In this document: one piece after another, positions 46,610 to 55,837 of the stretch
Position numbering within the stretch: position 1 is the first letter of the stretch
How the letters are laid out: each line of letters begins with the position of its first letter
Origin: Segetibacter sp. 3557_3
Lineage (GTDB): Bacteria; Bacteroidota; Bacteroidia; Chitinophagales; Chitinophagaceae
Assembly: GCF_004354985.1 (NCBI RefSeq)
Contig: NZ_SMSK01000026.1
Coordinates: 1-63,662 of the forward strand
DNA length: 63,662 bases
Reading direction: 5' to 3'
The notes under the pieces: generated by a model
Databases searched by the model: none
The model's input: the letters and a program-made list of their open reading frames with translations, nothing else
Told to the model about the DNA's origin: nothing
Translations under genes and position numbers: made by a program

Positions 46610-46840
46610 ATGGCAGCAACAAAGATTACCGTAAACAGTAACGGATCACTAAAGATTGAAGGGGATTTCGAGATCGTAGACAGGAATGGCGGTGTATATG
46701 ACCTTGGTGGCCGTGATATTGTCTCTATTTGCCGTTGTGGCCTCTCGATAAACAAACCATTTTGCGACGGTTCGCATAAGGGTCATTTCGAACACGATGC
46801 AGTTGCATTTAGTCTGCCGCCGAAGAAGCCGCTCCTCTAA
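46610..46840 (+). CDS. CDGSH iron-sulfur domain protein
   Basis: 76 residues from the ATG at 46610. The signature CRCGLSINKPFCDGSHKGHF provides the 3-Cys/1-His ligands of a [2Fe-2S] cluster (Cys41, Cys43, Cys52, His56). Proposed roles are redox or cluster transfer. An upstream frame from 46508 adds 34 poorly coding residues. An ankyrin gene follows 43 bp downstream. Confidence 0.9.
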   Translation: MAATKITVNSNGSLKIEGDFEIVDRNGGVYDLGGRDIVSICRCGLSINKPFCDGSHKGHFEHDAVAFSLPPKKPLL

Positions 46841-46883
46841 GGCCATACTATTATGATACATCAATATTTGCAATTACCATAAC

Positions 46884-47366
46884 ATGCAAGCACAACAAGG
46901 CGACGTATTTGATGCCTGTCGTAAAGGCGACCTCGGGATGGTGCAAGAATTATATGCCGCGGATCCAACCATCATTCAGCAGGAAGATATGAAGGGCTTT
47001 ACTCCCTTGATTATTGCGGTATACAACAATCAGCCTGAGGTAGTAGACTTTTTATTGGAAAAAGGCGCCCAGCCGGATGAACAGGATCGTTCGGGAAACA
47101 GCGCGCTGATGGGTGTTTGTTTTAAGGGCTACACGGCGATTGCACAAAAACTGGTTGCTGCAGGTGCCGACGTAAACCAACGCAACTCGCAGGGGGCTCC
47201 CGCACTAACTTTCGCTGCAACATTTGGTCACCTAGAAATTGCCAGGCTTTTGCTGGAGCATGGCGCTGACACAAGCCTTCGCGACTCGCGGGGAAAAAGT
47301 CCCCTCGACCACGCTATGATACAGGAGAATACGCCTATGGTGGAGTTGATACAGCAGTATGTATAG
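46884..47366 (+). CDS. ankyrin repeat protein
   Basis: 160 residues made almost entirely of ankyrin repeats: four visible units, with GFTPLIIAVYNNQPEVVDFLLEKGA and GAPALTFAATFGHLEIARLLLEHGA the clearest. A cytoplasmic protein-binding scaffold is expected; the partner is unknown. It may be cotranscribed with the CDGSH gene. Confidence 0.9.
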   Translation: MQAQQGDVFDACRKGDLGMVQELYAADPTIIQQEDMKGFTPLIIAVYNNQPEVVDFLLEKGAQPDEQDRSGNSALMGVCFKGYTAIAQKLVAAGADVNQRNSQGAPALTFAATFGHLEIARLLLEHGADTSLRDSRGKSPLDHAMIQENTPMVELIQQYV

Positions 47367-47370
47367 ATAT

Positions 47371-47515
47371 GGAACACGGATGAGATGGATGAGAACAGAT
47401 AAGTTTTCCAGGGTGGATTGCAGGTGATCATGCCTGGTATGCTTCTTATAGAACACGAATGAGAGGAATGGTCGGATTTCTATGATGAGCAGATGCAGGT
47501 ATGGTCACCTGCATC
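47371..47515. repeat. short intergenic repeats and hairpin
   Basis: Two related sequences, GGAACACGGATGAGATGG (47371-) and AGAACACGAATGAGAGGAATG (47450-47470), flank other DNA. A perfect 9-bp hairpin (GATGCAGGT / ACCTGCATC, 47492-47515) lies just past the E1 gene stop; it lacks a T-run but may stop its transcript. Confidence 0.5.
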
Positions 47516-47545
47516 ATCTTACAAGAACAACCCAGGATGGGGGAA

Positions 47546-49549
47546 TCAATAGCTCAGCACTTTTTTGATGACCTCATCGAGGCGGCTTTTTGCGAGGAAA
47601 TTATCTTCGAGAATGGGATTAAAGGGTACTGGTGTATCCAGGGAGGCACATCGGAAAACCGGTGCATCCAGCAACTCAAAACAGTTTTCCGCAATCCAGG
47701 CGCTTATTTCACCACCAAGTCCACCCGTTAACGTGTCTTCATGTAAGATCACCACCCTGCCGGTAGCTGCAACCGCTTCCCTGATTGCCGGGTAATCCAG
47801 CGGCAGCAGGCTTCTCAGATCGAGCAGGTATATGCTGTGTTCAGGATGAAGCGACGCATATTCCTGTGCCCATAATACCCCGGCACCATAAGTTATAATT
47901 GTTAGTTCCTCTCCGTTTAAAGCCACCCTGGCTTTACCAATTGGGGTTTCGTAACATGCGGGATTTACCGGTCCCGATATACTTCGGTACAGCCACTTAT
48001 GTTCAAAAAACATTACCGGGTTTGGATCGTTTATGGCAGCAATCATCAATCCTTTGGCATCTTCAGGGGTAGATGGATAAACAACCTTTAACCCGGGAGT
48101 ATGCACAAACCAGGCTTCATTGCTCTGACTGTGAAAAGGTCCGGCACCTACACCTGCTCCTGTTGGCATTCGGATAACCACATCGGCCTGCTGGCCCCAG
48201 CGGTAGTGGATTTTTGCCAGGTTGTTGACGATCTGGTTGAAACCAACGGAAACAAAATCGGCAAACTGCATCTCTACCACACTTTTTATTCCTTCAAGGC
48301 TTAAGCCTAACGCAGTACCTACAATTGCGCTTTCGCAAAGTGGTGTGTTTCTAACCCGGGCTTTGCCAAACTTTTTGACAAACCCCTCTGTGATCTTAAA
48401 TGCCCCACCATATTCTGCAATGTCCTGCCCCATCAAAACCAAACCGGGGTGTTGCTCCATGCTCTGGAACAAACCTTCACTAATGGCATCAACAAAACGG
48501 ATTTCTGCTGCGGCCTCCCTTGTGGAAACAATCTCCCTCTCCTGTTTTCCCGCGCCCTTAGCGTTCTGCGGTACTGCATAAACATCATTTAGCTCGGTGC
48601 CCGTGTCAGGCACAGGTGGATTGCCCTGGATAGCATGCGTCCATTCATTGTCAATAAAAGTCTTCAGGTCCTTTCGGATTGATTCAATGCCGATCTCGTT
48701 GGTTACCCGCTGTTGTAAAAGAAAAAGCTCATAGTTATTTACCGGGTCAAATGCTGCCCATTTTTCCAGCACCTCCGGCGGTACGTATTTAATGCCGCTT
48801 GCTTCTTCATGCCCGCGCATTCTAAAGGTCATGCACTCAACCAGGTAAGGCTTCTGGTTCTTCAAGCAATATTCACGAACACCCTTTATGGTATCGTAAA
48901 CTGCCAGGATGTTGTTACCGTCGATTTGCACACCCTCCATACCATAACCCTTCGCCTTTTGTACAAGACTTTCGCAGCGATACTGTTCGCTTACAGGTGT
49001 GCTCAGGCCATAACCATTATTCTCGATGATAAATATTACGGGTAGGTCCCAAACTGCGGCCACATTTAAGGCCTCGTGAAAATCACCTTCGCTTGTGCCG
49101 CCTTCACCTGAAAAGGCCACTGCTATTCTCGACTGGTTTCGCAATTTCCCGGCAAGTGCAACACCATCGGCAATTGCAAGTTGCGGACCCAGGTGTGAAA
49201 TCATTCCACAGATATGGTGCTCCCTTGTACCAAAATGAAAGCTGCGTTCCCGCCCTTTACTAAAACCATCCTTTAACCCCTGCCATTGCATAAACAGCTT
49301 TTGCAGGGGCACATTTCGCGTGGTAAAAACACCCAAATTCCTGTGCAATGGCATAATCCATTCATCACGCTGCAGTGCAAGTGTTGCCCCAACAGAAATA
49401 GCTTCCTGCCCGATCCCGCTAAACCATTTACTCACCTTTCCTTGCCGAAGGAGTACAAGCATCTTTTCTTCGACCATACGGGGCAGCAATAGCGCCCGGT
49501 AAAACCTCAGCAAAACCTCGTTCGACAGTGACTTCCGATCAAAATGCAT
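47546..49549 (-). CDS. 2-oxoacid dehydrogenase E1 component, alpha-beta fusion
   Basis: 667 residues joining E1 alpha (~1-330) and E1 beta (~340-667). Alpha marks: KWFSGIGQEAISVGA, PLHRNLGVF, and the TPP-binding SGEGGTSEGDFHEALNVAAVWDLP. Beta marks: LVLMGQDIAEYGGAFKITEGF, ESAIVGTALGLSLEG and RMPTGAGVGAGPFHSQSNEAW. Fusions of this kind serve branched-chain 2-oxoacid dehydrogenase in Bacteroidota. E2 and E3 are not in the window. Specificity (branched-chain versus pyruvate) is inferred. Confidence 0.92.
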   Translation of the reverse strand: MHFDRKSLSNEVLLRFYRALLLPRMVEEKMLVLLRQGKVSKWFSGIGQEAISVGATLALQRDEWIMPLHRNLGVFTTRNVPLQKLFMQWQGLKDGFSKGRERSFHFGTREHHICGMISHLGPQLAIADGVALAGKLRNQSRIAVAFSGEGGTSEGDFHEALNVAAVWDLPVIFIIENNGYGLSTPVSEQYRCESLVQKAKGYGMEGVQIDGNNILAVYDTIKGVREYCLKNQKPYLVECMTFRMRGHEEASGIKYVPPEVLEKWAAFDPVNNYELFLLQQRVTNEIGIESIRKDLKTFIDNEWTHAIQGNPPVPDTGTELNDVYAVPQNAKGAGKQEREIVSTREAAAEIRFVDAISEGLFQSMEQHPGLVLMGQDIAEYGGAFKITEGFVKKFGKARVRNTPLCESAIVGTALGLSLEGIKSVVEMQFADFVSVGFNQIVNNLAKIHYRWGQQADVVIRMPTGAGVGAGPFHSQSNEAWFVHTPGLKVVYPSTPEDAKGLMIAAINDPNPVMFFEHKWLYRSISGPVNPACYETPIGKARVALNGEELTIITYGAGVLWAQEYASLHPEHSIYLLDLRSLLPLDYPAIREAVAATGRVVILHEDTLTGGLGGEISAWIAENCFELLDAPVFRCASLDTPVPFNPILEDNFLAKSRLDEVIKKVLSY

Positions 49550-49561
49550 ATCAATGATGCG

Positions 49562-49915
49562 TTAAGTTTTTTCTTTTGTGCCCAGTATGCTTTCCAGGAG
49601 GGCAGACACCAAAGCCAGCAGCAAGCTGAAAAGTAATGCCCATCCCCAGCCATCAACGGTGAACCCGGAAACAAGGGTTGCAGTCCACATGATGATCACA
49701 ATATTGATTACCAGGAGGAACAACCCAAGCGTTAATATCGTGATCGGAATAGTTAGAACGATCAGGAGCGGCTTAATGAATGTGTTTAAGATTGCAAGTA
49801 CCAAAGCCACTAAAACTGCTGCCGTTGCATTTGCAACATGAACCCCACTTAAAAGGTAAGCCGATATAAGTACTGCAAGGGTATTAATTAATAAGCGCGT
49901 TAAAACTTTAGACAT
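49562..49915 (-). CDS. four-helix membrane protein, phage holin superfamily IV type
   Basis: 117 residues with four hydrophobic segments: LLINTLAVLISAYLLSGVHV, ATAAVLVALVLAILNTFIKP, TLGLFLLVINIVIIMWTATL and LLFSLLLALVSALLESILG. It is the small conserved protein commonly annotated as a phage-holin-family protein in chromosomes (YvlD-like), not a phage gene. It lies just upstream of the E1 gene (12 bp), same strand. Confidence 0.85.
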   Translation of the reverse strand: MSKVLTRLLINTLAVLISAYLLSGVHVANATAAVLVALVLAILNTFIKPLLIVLTIPITILTLGLFLLVINIVIIMWTATLVSGFTVDGWGWALLFSLLLALVSALLESILGTKEKT

Positions 49916-50056
49916 ATTGGAGCATTAGCAGCATAAAAGTAGATAACCCGCTGCATAAAACGCCTTTACCCTGGCAGAAGGGTCACATTAAAAACGATGG
50001 CAGAATTGACGTGGATGGATGAGTCAACAACGAAAAAACAACAGGTTCAATAAATG

Positions 50057-50079
50057 AAAAACCGCCCCGGGGAGGGCGG
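50057..50079 (-). terminator. intrinsic terminator
   Basis: A 6-bp GC stem (CCGCCC / GGGCGG) followed by a T-run on the minus strand, 21 bp past the M16 gene. Confidence 0.75.
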
Positions 50080-50099
50080 CTTTCCTGGTAGATTCTTTG

Positions 50100-51389
50100 T
50101 TAGACGACTACCAATTCATAGAAGTCATCGGGAACAAGGTATTTTTCAGCCAGTGATTTTAATTCTTCAGCTGTTATAGTTTTGATGGTCTCGATGGATT
50201 TATAAAAGTAATCTTCGGTAATCCCGTTAAGGATATAATTTTTCCATCGCGCAATCATCTGAAAAGGGCCGTCAAGATCGGCAAGAATGGTACCCATCAT
50301 ATAATTCCGAACCAACATCAGCTCCTCTTCGTCAACCAGCTCTTCGCGCAGGTCCTCCATTTCATTGTAAATCTCCTTGATGGTTGGTTCGCATACCTCG
50401 CGGCCCGCTTCTGTGCTTACCATCCATGCACTTTGCTGTATGTGGTTCTGGAAATAGCTGTGAATGCCATAGGTATAACCTTTGTCTTCACGGATATTAC
50501 CCATCAGGCGTGACCCAAAGAATCCCCCGAATATATTATTCAATACCTGGCATTTTACAAAGTCGGGGTGATGCCGGTTTGGAAAGTCACGGGCCACCCT
50601 TATTGCACCCTGTACCCCATGCTCATCGTTGATGACCCGGTGTTTTTTCTTTTTCGCAGGTACAATCTTGTGCGCAATTGAAGGTATCGGGCCCGACTTT
50701 AATGGTAACCTTCCGAATACCGAATTCAACTGTTCCTGCATATCTGCAGGCAACTTGCCCGCAACAAAAATCAGGCACTGGCCATTGACATAAAACGTTT
50801 TGAAAAACTCAAGAATTTCGTCGCGATGGAGTGCGTCGAAATCAGCTGCTGACGTGTATTTGCCATATGGATGATTACGGCCGTACAGGTACTCGTCGAT
50901 AAACCGGTTTGCAACAAAGTCACACTTCTTCAGGTTTACTTCCAGGCGTTGCTTTTGGTTCTGTTTGTATATCGCAAGCTCTTCTTCCCTGAAAACAGAT
51001 TCCGATATCACCTCAGCAACAACCGGTAAGATTTCGCGAAGGTGCTTGTTGAGGCAATGGAGACTTACCGTAGCGGTTTCATTTACACAGGTCCGGTTTA
51101 AGTAAGCGCCATAGTATTCGAATTGTTCATTGATCTCAAAGGCTGTTTTCGAGGTTGTGCCGTTCTTCAACATAAAGTTTGTTGTTGCGGCTACGATATT
51201 CTTGCGTTCAAAAGAATTTCCTGCAAAAAAAACCAGTTCAACCATCGTCACTTCCTGCGCACCTGCATTAACACTATAAACCGGCACCCCATTATCGAGG
51301 GTGAAACGATCACAGGGTTTAAGTTGGAGGTTAAGGTCGACAGGATCTTTTATTACCGGGGAAACACTGCGGTCGGGCATAATAAGCAT
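50100..51389 (-). CDS. M16 family peptidase, probably inactive partner subunit
   Basis: 429 residues with the M16 double-domain architecture (VYSVNAGAQEVTMVELVFFAG at the N-terminus; EDKGYTYGIHSYFQ in the C-terminal half), but the zinc motif HxxEH is absent: the corresponding stretch reads RKNIVAATTNFMLKNGT. It lies 93 bp after an active M16 gene. This is the classic pairing of catalytic and non-catalytic subunits. Confidence 0.9.
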   Translation of the reverse strand: MLIMPDRSVSPVIKDPVDLNLQLKPCDRFTLDNGVPVYSVNAGAQEVTMVELVFFAGNSFERKNIVAATTNFMLKNGTTSKTAFEINEQFEYYGAYLNRTCVNETATVSLHCLNKHLREILPVVAEVISESVFREEELAIYKQNQKQRLEVNLKKCDFVANRFIDEYLYGRNHPYGKYTSAADFDALHRDEILEFFKTFYVNGQCLIFVAGKLPADMQEQLNSVFGRLPLKSGPIPSIAHKIVPAKKKKHRVINDEHGVQGAIRVARDFPNRHHPDFVKCQVLNNIFGGFFGSRLMGNIREDKGYTYGIHSYFQNHIQQSAWMVSTEAGREVCEPTIKEIYNEMEDLREELVDEEELMLVRNYMMGTILADLDGPFQMIARWKNYILNGITEDYFYKSIETIKTITAEELKSLAEKYLVPDDFYELVVV

Positions 51390-51482
51390 ATATAACTTTC
51401 AAATGAGCGCGTTTGTGTTTTATCAAACGCGGAATCCATTGGCATAAACAAAAGACTACAAACGAAACAACACCTGCGCCGC

Positions 51483-52721
51483 TTAACTACGGCTGTAGTA
51501 TTGCAGGGTGTTGCTGTTGTTCTCCGTAAAGATTGTTGAACATCCTGCTTTGATGTCGTCAACGGTCAGCTCATGGTACTTCGACAACTCGGTGTTCATG
51601 AGGTTTGCATCGCCCAACAACTCGTAAAAAGCAAGACTGTTTGCCCGATTCATGATGGTCATGTCTTCAAAAGCGATTAGGCTTTCCGTTTTGTTTTTAA
51701 CCTTTTCGAGCTCCTTTTCTGCAACCGGGCTTTCTTTAATTTTTTCTATCTCTTCCTGAACGGCCAATTCGGCGTCTTCCATCCGGGTTCCTTTAACGAG
51801 TTTGCCCTCTATGGTGAGCAGACCTGTTTCGACGCTGCCCATATGGTAACATTCGATATTACTAAACAGTTGCTTTTCTTTTACCAACGCCTGGTACAAA
51901 CGGGAAGATCCGCCACCACTTAATATATCGCTGATCAGGTCGGCTACATAATAGCCTTTTTCGAGGCGGGATGCAATGTGCCAGGTTTTGTAAAAGGCAT
52001 CCAGGGGAACATCAGCTTCTACACGCATCCTGCGGGGTTCCTGTTGAGGAGGTTCCAAGGGAAGCTTACGCTCATATTTTGTACCCATTGGAATATCGCC
52101 AAACCATTTTTCAGCAAGCCTTTTTACCTGTTCCAATGTGATTGCACCGGCAACCACCAGTATGGCATTAACCGGTCTGTAATGTTTGAAAAAGAAAGCC
52201 TTTACATCGTCGAGATTGGCATTCTCCACATGGCTCAACTCTTTACCAATCGTCATCCAGCGGTAAGGGTGTTGCTTGTATGCAAGTTCCCGCAGTTTGT
52301 GCCACACGTCACCATAAGGTTTATTGATGTAGTGTTCTTTAAACTCTTCACAAACGACTTTCCGTTGTACGTCGAGGCTTTTTTCGTCAAAAGCCAAACT
52401 CAACATTCTGTCGCTCTCGAGCCAGAAAGCGGTTTCAAGATTTTCAGCCGGAAGCGAGATATAATAATTGGTTAAGTCGTTTGTCGTATAAGCATTGTTG
52501 TCGCCCCCTGCTCTTTGTAACGGGTCGTCGTATTCTGGTATGTTGATGCTGCCACCAAACATCAGGTGTTCAAACAAGTGAGCAAATCCTGTCTTTTGCG
52601 GGTCCTCATCACGGGCGCCTACATCGTACATCACGTTGACCACCGCCATTGGCGTACTGTGATCTTCATGTACCAATACCCTAAGACCGTTATCTAAAGT
52701 AAACCTGTCGTAATGGATCAT
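51483..52721 (-). CDS. M16 family zinc peptidase, catalytic subunit
   Basis: 412 residues. The inverted zinc motif is intact: GFAHLFEHLMFGGS (HxxEH), with RKVVCEEFKEHY supplying the downstream Glu region, and the two-lobed M16 fold. It probably degrades peptides in the cell envelope or periplasm as a dimer with the following inactive subunit. No obvious signal peptide is visible, so the location is uncertain. Confidence 0.93.
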   Translation of the reverse strand: MIHYDRFTLDNGLRVLVHEDHSTPMAVVNVMYDVGARDEDPQKTGFAHLFEHLMFGGSINIPEYDDPLQRAGGDNNAYTTNDLTNYYISLPAENLETAFWLESDRMLSLAFDEKSLDVQRKVVCEEFKEHYINKPYGDVWHKLRELAYKQHPYRWMTIGKELSHVENANLDDVKAFFFKHYRPVNAILVVAGAITLEQVKRLAEKWFGDIPMGTKYERKLPLEPPQQEPRRMRVEADVPLDAFYKTWHIASRLEKGYYVADLISDILSGGGSSRLYQALVKEKQLFSNIECYHMGSVETGLLTIEGKLVKGTRMEDAELAVQEEIEKIKESPVAEKELEKVKNKTESLIAFEDMTIMNRANSLAFYELLGDANLMNTELSKYHELTVDDIKAGCSTIFTENNSNTLQYYSRS

Positions 52722-52928
52722 ATTTTTAAAAATAGCGGTGCAAAATAGCCCATTTCACTATTATGAAACCCTATTTTTTAAACGCACACTGCGCATCGAT
52801 GGTCAGCCGACACATGCATTGCCGGGTATGCTAACCTTTACCCAAACGGATGATATGCCCTTTACATATTATAAGTGTGATTTCCGCGTTATTAACCCGG
52901 CAAATTTTACTTCATATATCATACATCG

Positions 52929-54998
52929 ATGAAACCCTTACTTACCTTAACCCTGATGTTCTGCTTCTTTGTGCCTGTTGGTTTGTTGGCGCAGACGAAA
53001 TACCTGGGTACTTCAAAGGCCCCACAATGGATTACGTTGAACCCGGTCGACTACAACTCTACAACGCTCGAAAGCGAAGCCGAAGACGGTTGCATCGATA
53101 TAGCGCTCGAACAACAGCGAAACCTCGCCAAGCAGACCGTTTACGTCAAAAGAAGTATGCGCATTCTTTCGGAAACAGGGGTTGAGAACAATTCAGACAT
53201 CAGCATATCCTTTGACCCTGCTTATGAAAAGATCATCCTGCACACCGTGCGCATTATGCGCAACAATCAAACGATTGACAAGCTGCAAATTTCAAAATTC
53301 AAGACTGTACAGCAAGAGGAAGAGCTTGCACGCCACCTGTACAACGGTTCGTTAACTGCTTTTCTTGCACTGGAGGATGTGCGTAAAGGTGACGTAATAG
53401 AGTACAGCTATAGTCGAAAGGGTACCAACCCGATCTTCGCGGGAAAGTTTGCTGATGTATTGAGTACGCGCTTCCGTGTGCCTGTTCTTAATCTCTATTA
53501 CAAAGTAATTGTACCTGCCGGGCGAAAACTGAACATCAGCAACCGGCTTGAAACAGTAAAGCCCATAGTCAGTTCCGAACCGCAGGCAACCGTTTACGAG
53601 TGGAAGCTGAACAATGTTGGCGGTATGCAGGCGGAAGAAAATACACCATCGTGGTATGACCCATACCCGGTTGTATTGTTAAGCGAATACAGTTCGTGGA
53701 ATGAAGTCAGCCGATGGGCGAATACGTTGTTTCCGGCGACACCCGCGCTTGGAAAACCCCTTGAACAAAAAGTTGCACAGATCGTTGCTGAAAATGTAAC
53801 AACGGAATCAAGGGTACTGGCGGCGCTGCAATTTGTGCAGGACGATATTCGTTACATGGGGGTTGAAGTAGGTGTAAACTCGCACAAGCCACACGATCCA
53901 AACAAGATTTTTACGCAGCGCTTTGGCGACTGCAAGGATAAAAGCTACCTGCTGGTGACAATGCTAAACAGGATGAATGTTGCGGCACGACCTGTTCTGA
54001 TCAACACAACAGCAAAGCATAGCCTGAAGGATTGGCTGCCAGCGGCAACAGCATTTGATCATGTAACGGTAAGGGCAGAAGTGAATGGAAAAGCTTACTG
54101 GCTTGATCCGACGATAAGCTTTCAGCGAGGTCCGCTGTCGGCCATCAGCTATCCGGACTACCAGTGTGGGCTCGTGGTGTCCGATACCACCACGGCACTT
54201 TCAACAATCCCCTTGCTGGCAACAGGTTCGATTGCTACACGTGAAATCTTTGATGTTCCGGATATGTCGGGAACGGTGAAATTAACTGTAATCACAACCA
54301 ACACCGGAACGTTCGCCGACGACAACCGTTACAATTTCAACAGCACCAGTAACTCCACCATCAAAGGCAACTACAAAAAATTTTACGCTGGCTTCTTTGA
54401 GAAAATAGCAGCGGACAGTCTGTCGTATAAGGATGATGAAAAGACCGGGGCATTTATCACGTATGAATATTATACGATCAAAAATGCATGGACGAACAAC
54501 AAAGGTTCCAAGGAGTGGATGTTTTCACCTTATATCATTTCCAGTATCCTGAAGAAGCCCACTGAAAAGCAACGGAGCATGCCGTATAAACTACAGTATC
54601 CCGCCAGGTACACCGAAGATGTGGAGATAAACCTGCCCGAAGCCTGGAACTTTACCGACTTTAACCGGGACATTGCCTGCGCAGGTTTTACCATGCATGC
54701 GGAATCGTCGCACAGCAGGAAACAGGTGGTACTCAATTATGATTATACAGCAGTTAAAGACCATGTCACACCCGAGGAGCTCAAGCTTTACTTTGAACAA
54801 TATGCTGTTGCAACAGAACATACGTCCTTCAACATCAGCTATGATGATACCGGTGCAACAGGGCCAGGTGTTGACCTGGCGCAGTTTACCACGGGATCTA
54901 CCAACGCGGTTTTTGTACAGCTGTACCTCCTTTTAGGTGCCTGCGTGCTGGTGACCATCCTGTTGAAACGGCGTAATAAACAAAATGCCCGCTCCTGA
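52929..54998 (+). CDS. secreted DUF3857 / transglutaminase-like protein
   Basis: 689 residues. Signal peptide (LTLMFCFFVPVGLLAQ), DUF3857 (~50-230, with the VEYSYS-like segment IEYSYSRKG), then a transglutaminase-like core with the triad in RFGDCKDKSY (Cys335), AFDHVTVRAE (His378) and YWLDPT (Asp393). A C-terminal transmembrane helix (AVFVQLYLLLGACVLVTILL) anchors it. Likely a periplasmic cysteine hydrolase or crosslinker; substrate unknown. Confidence 0.88.
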   Translation: MKPLLTLTLMFCFFVPVGLLAQTKYLGTSKAPQWITLNPVDYNSTTLESEAEDGCIDIALEQQRNLAKQTVYVKRSMRILSETGVENNSDISISFDPAYEKIILHTVRIMRNNQTIDKLQISKFKTVQQEEELARHLYNGSLTAFLALEDVRKGDVIEYSYSRKGTNPIFAGKFADVLSTRFRVPVLNLYYKVIVPAGRKLNISNRLETVKPIVSSEPQATVYEWKLNNVGGMQAEENTPSWYDPYPVVLLSEYSSWNEVSRWANTLFPATPALGKPLEQKVAQIVAENVTTESRVLAALQFVQDDIRYMGVEVGVNSHKPHDPNKIFTQRFGDCKDKSYLLVTMLNRMNVAARPVLINTTAKHSLKDWLPAATAFDHVTVRAEVNGKAYWLDPTISFQRGPLSAISYPDYQCGLVVSDTTTALSTIPLLATGSIATREIFDVPDMSGTVKLTVITTNTGTFADDNRYNFNSTSNSTIKGNYKKFYAGFFEKIAADSLSYKDDEKTGAFITYEYYTIKNAWTNNKGSKEWMFSPYIISSILKKPTEKQRSMPYKLQYPARYTEDVEINLPEAWNFTDFNRDIACAGFTMHAESSHSRKQVVLNYDYTAVKDHVTPEELKLYFEQYAVATEHTSFNISYDDTGATGPGVDLAQFTTGSTNAVFVQLYLLLGACVLVTILLKRRNKQNARS

Positions 54999-55003
54999 CC
55001 AGG

Positions 55004-55423
55004 CTAGCTGCCCTGGAGCAATTGTAACGTTTTTTCATCCTTACTGCCGCCGTAAAACTTTTCGAGTACCGCCTGGAAAACGTCGCTGGTATCTAGTGCC
55101 GCAAACAAGGTCATAGAAGATTTTAGTTTTACATCATCCGGACTACCCAATATTGCGTGTGCATCGGCCGAGTCGAGGGTGAGCAAAACGTTTGAGATCT
55201 CAAGGAGCCGTTTGCCTAGTACGGGATGTTCAAGATAGGCAACTGCTTCTGCCTTGTTTTTTATACCATAAAACCGGGCAGTTTCGCTCATCCCCAATCC
55301 TTCCAGTTGCGGGAAGATGTACCACATCCAATGGCTGCGTTTTTTACCATTTGTTATTTCGCCCAGGGCGGTTTGATAAGCTGTTTCCTGGGCCTTGATA
55401 AATCTGTTTAAGTCGTTGGTCAT
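55004..55423 (-). CDS. DUF1810 domain protein
   Basis: 139 residues covering the whole DUF1810 domain: KKRSHWMWYIFPQLEGLGMSETARFYG and HPVLGKRLLEISNVLL. Function unknown; the fold is related to ADP-ribose/calpastatin-like proteins in some databases, which I cannot confirm. It converges with the DUF3857 gene with a 5-bp gap. Confidence 0.85.
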   Translation of the reverse strand: MTNDLNRFIKAQETAYQTALGEITNGKKRSHWMWYIFPQLEGLGMSETARFYGIKNKAEAVAYLEHPVLGKRLLEISNVLLTLDSADAHAILGSPDDVKLKSSMTLFAALDTSDVFQAVLEKFYGGSKDEKTLQLLQGS

Positions 55424-55431
55424 GGAGTTGG

Positions 55432-55593
55432 GTATTGGGGGATTAGCGGATTGCGGATTGGCGGATTACGGATGGTGATTGGGGTATTGAGGTATTAGGT
55501 ATTTGGTATTAAGGTATTTGGGTATTGGCGGATTACGGATTACGGATTGGTGGATTAGGGAATAAGATATTAGGGTGACGGATTAAGGATTGG
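55432..55593. repeat. GGTATT / GCGGATTAC short tandem repeats, block 2
   Basis: About 160 bp of imperfect short repeats of two interleaved types: GGTATTGAG-like units and GCGGATTACGGATTG-like units. The 18-bp GGGTATTGAGGTATTAGG at 55482-55499 is identical to a stretch in block 1 (12972-12989). The block starts immediately upstream of the DUF1810 start. Confidence 0.8.
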
Positions 55594-55686
55594 GTGCCGG
55601 GCGGATTTTTTTCGAAGAACGGTTTTTTTTACAATAACCCATTGGGGAACTGCTTTGGCTTTTTGTCGGCTGCGGAGGGTACAACA

Positions 55687-55745
55687 GTACAAGCGAGCGT
55701 GGCAACGGCTGCCCAATAGTCTTTCACCGCCGGTAACAAAAAAAT
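55687..55745 (+). repeat. dispersed ~60-bp element, copy D
   Basis: It begins GTACAAGCGAGCGTGGCAAC (55687-55706), has GCCGG after 22 bp, and ends in a 7-A run. 16 of 20 leading bases match copy A. It lies ~95 bp beyond tandem-repeat block 2. Confidence 0.6.
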
Positions 55746-55837
55746 CCCCTGATTAGCTACCGGGACCCAACCAGGGTGACTTAAAATCAACAAGCGCCGG
55801 GTGATCCGACGCTTGTTGAGCAGGTGTTAGCGCCATG

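Noticed and set aside
49562-49915. Sign of a prophage because of a holin-family name
   Set aside because: This small four-helix family is common in chromosomes; no phage genes are nearby.
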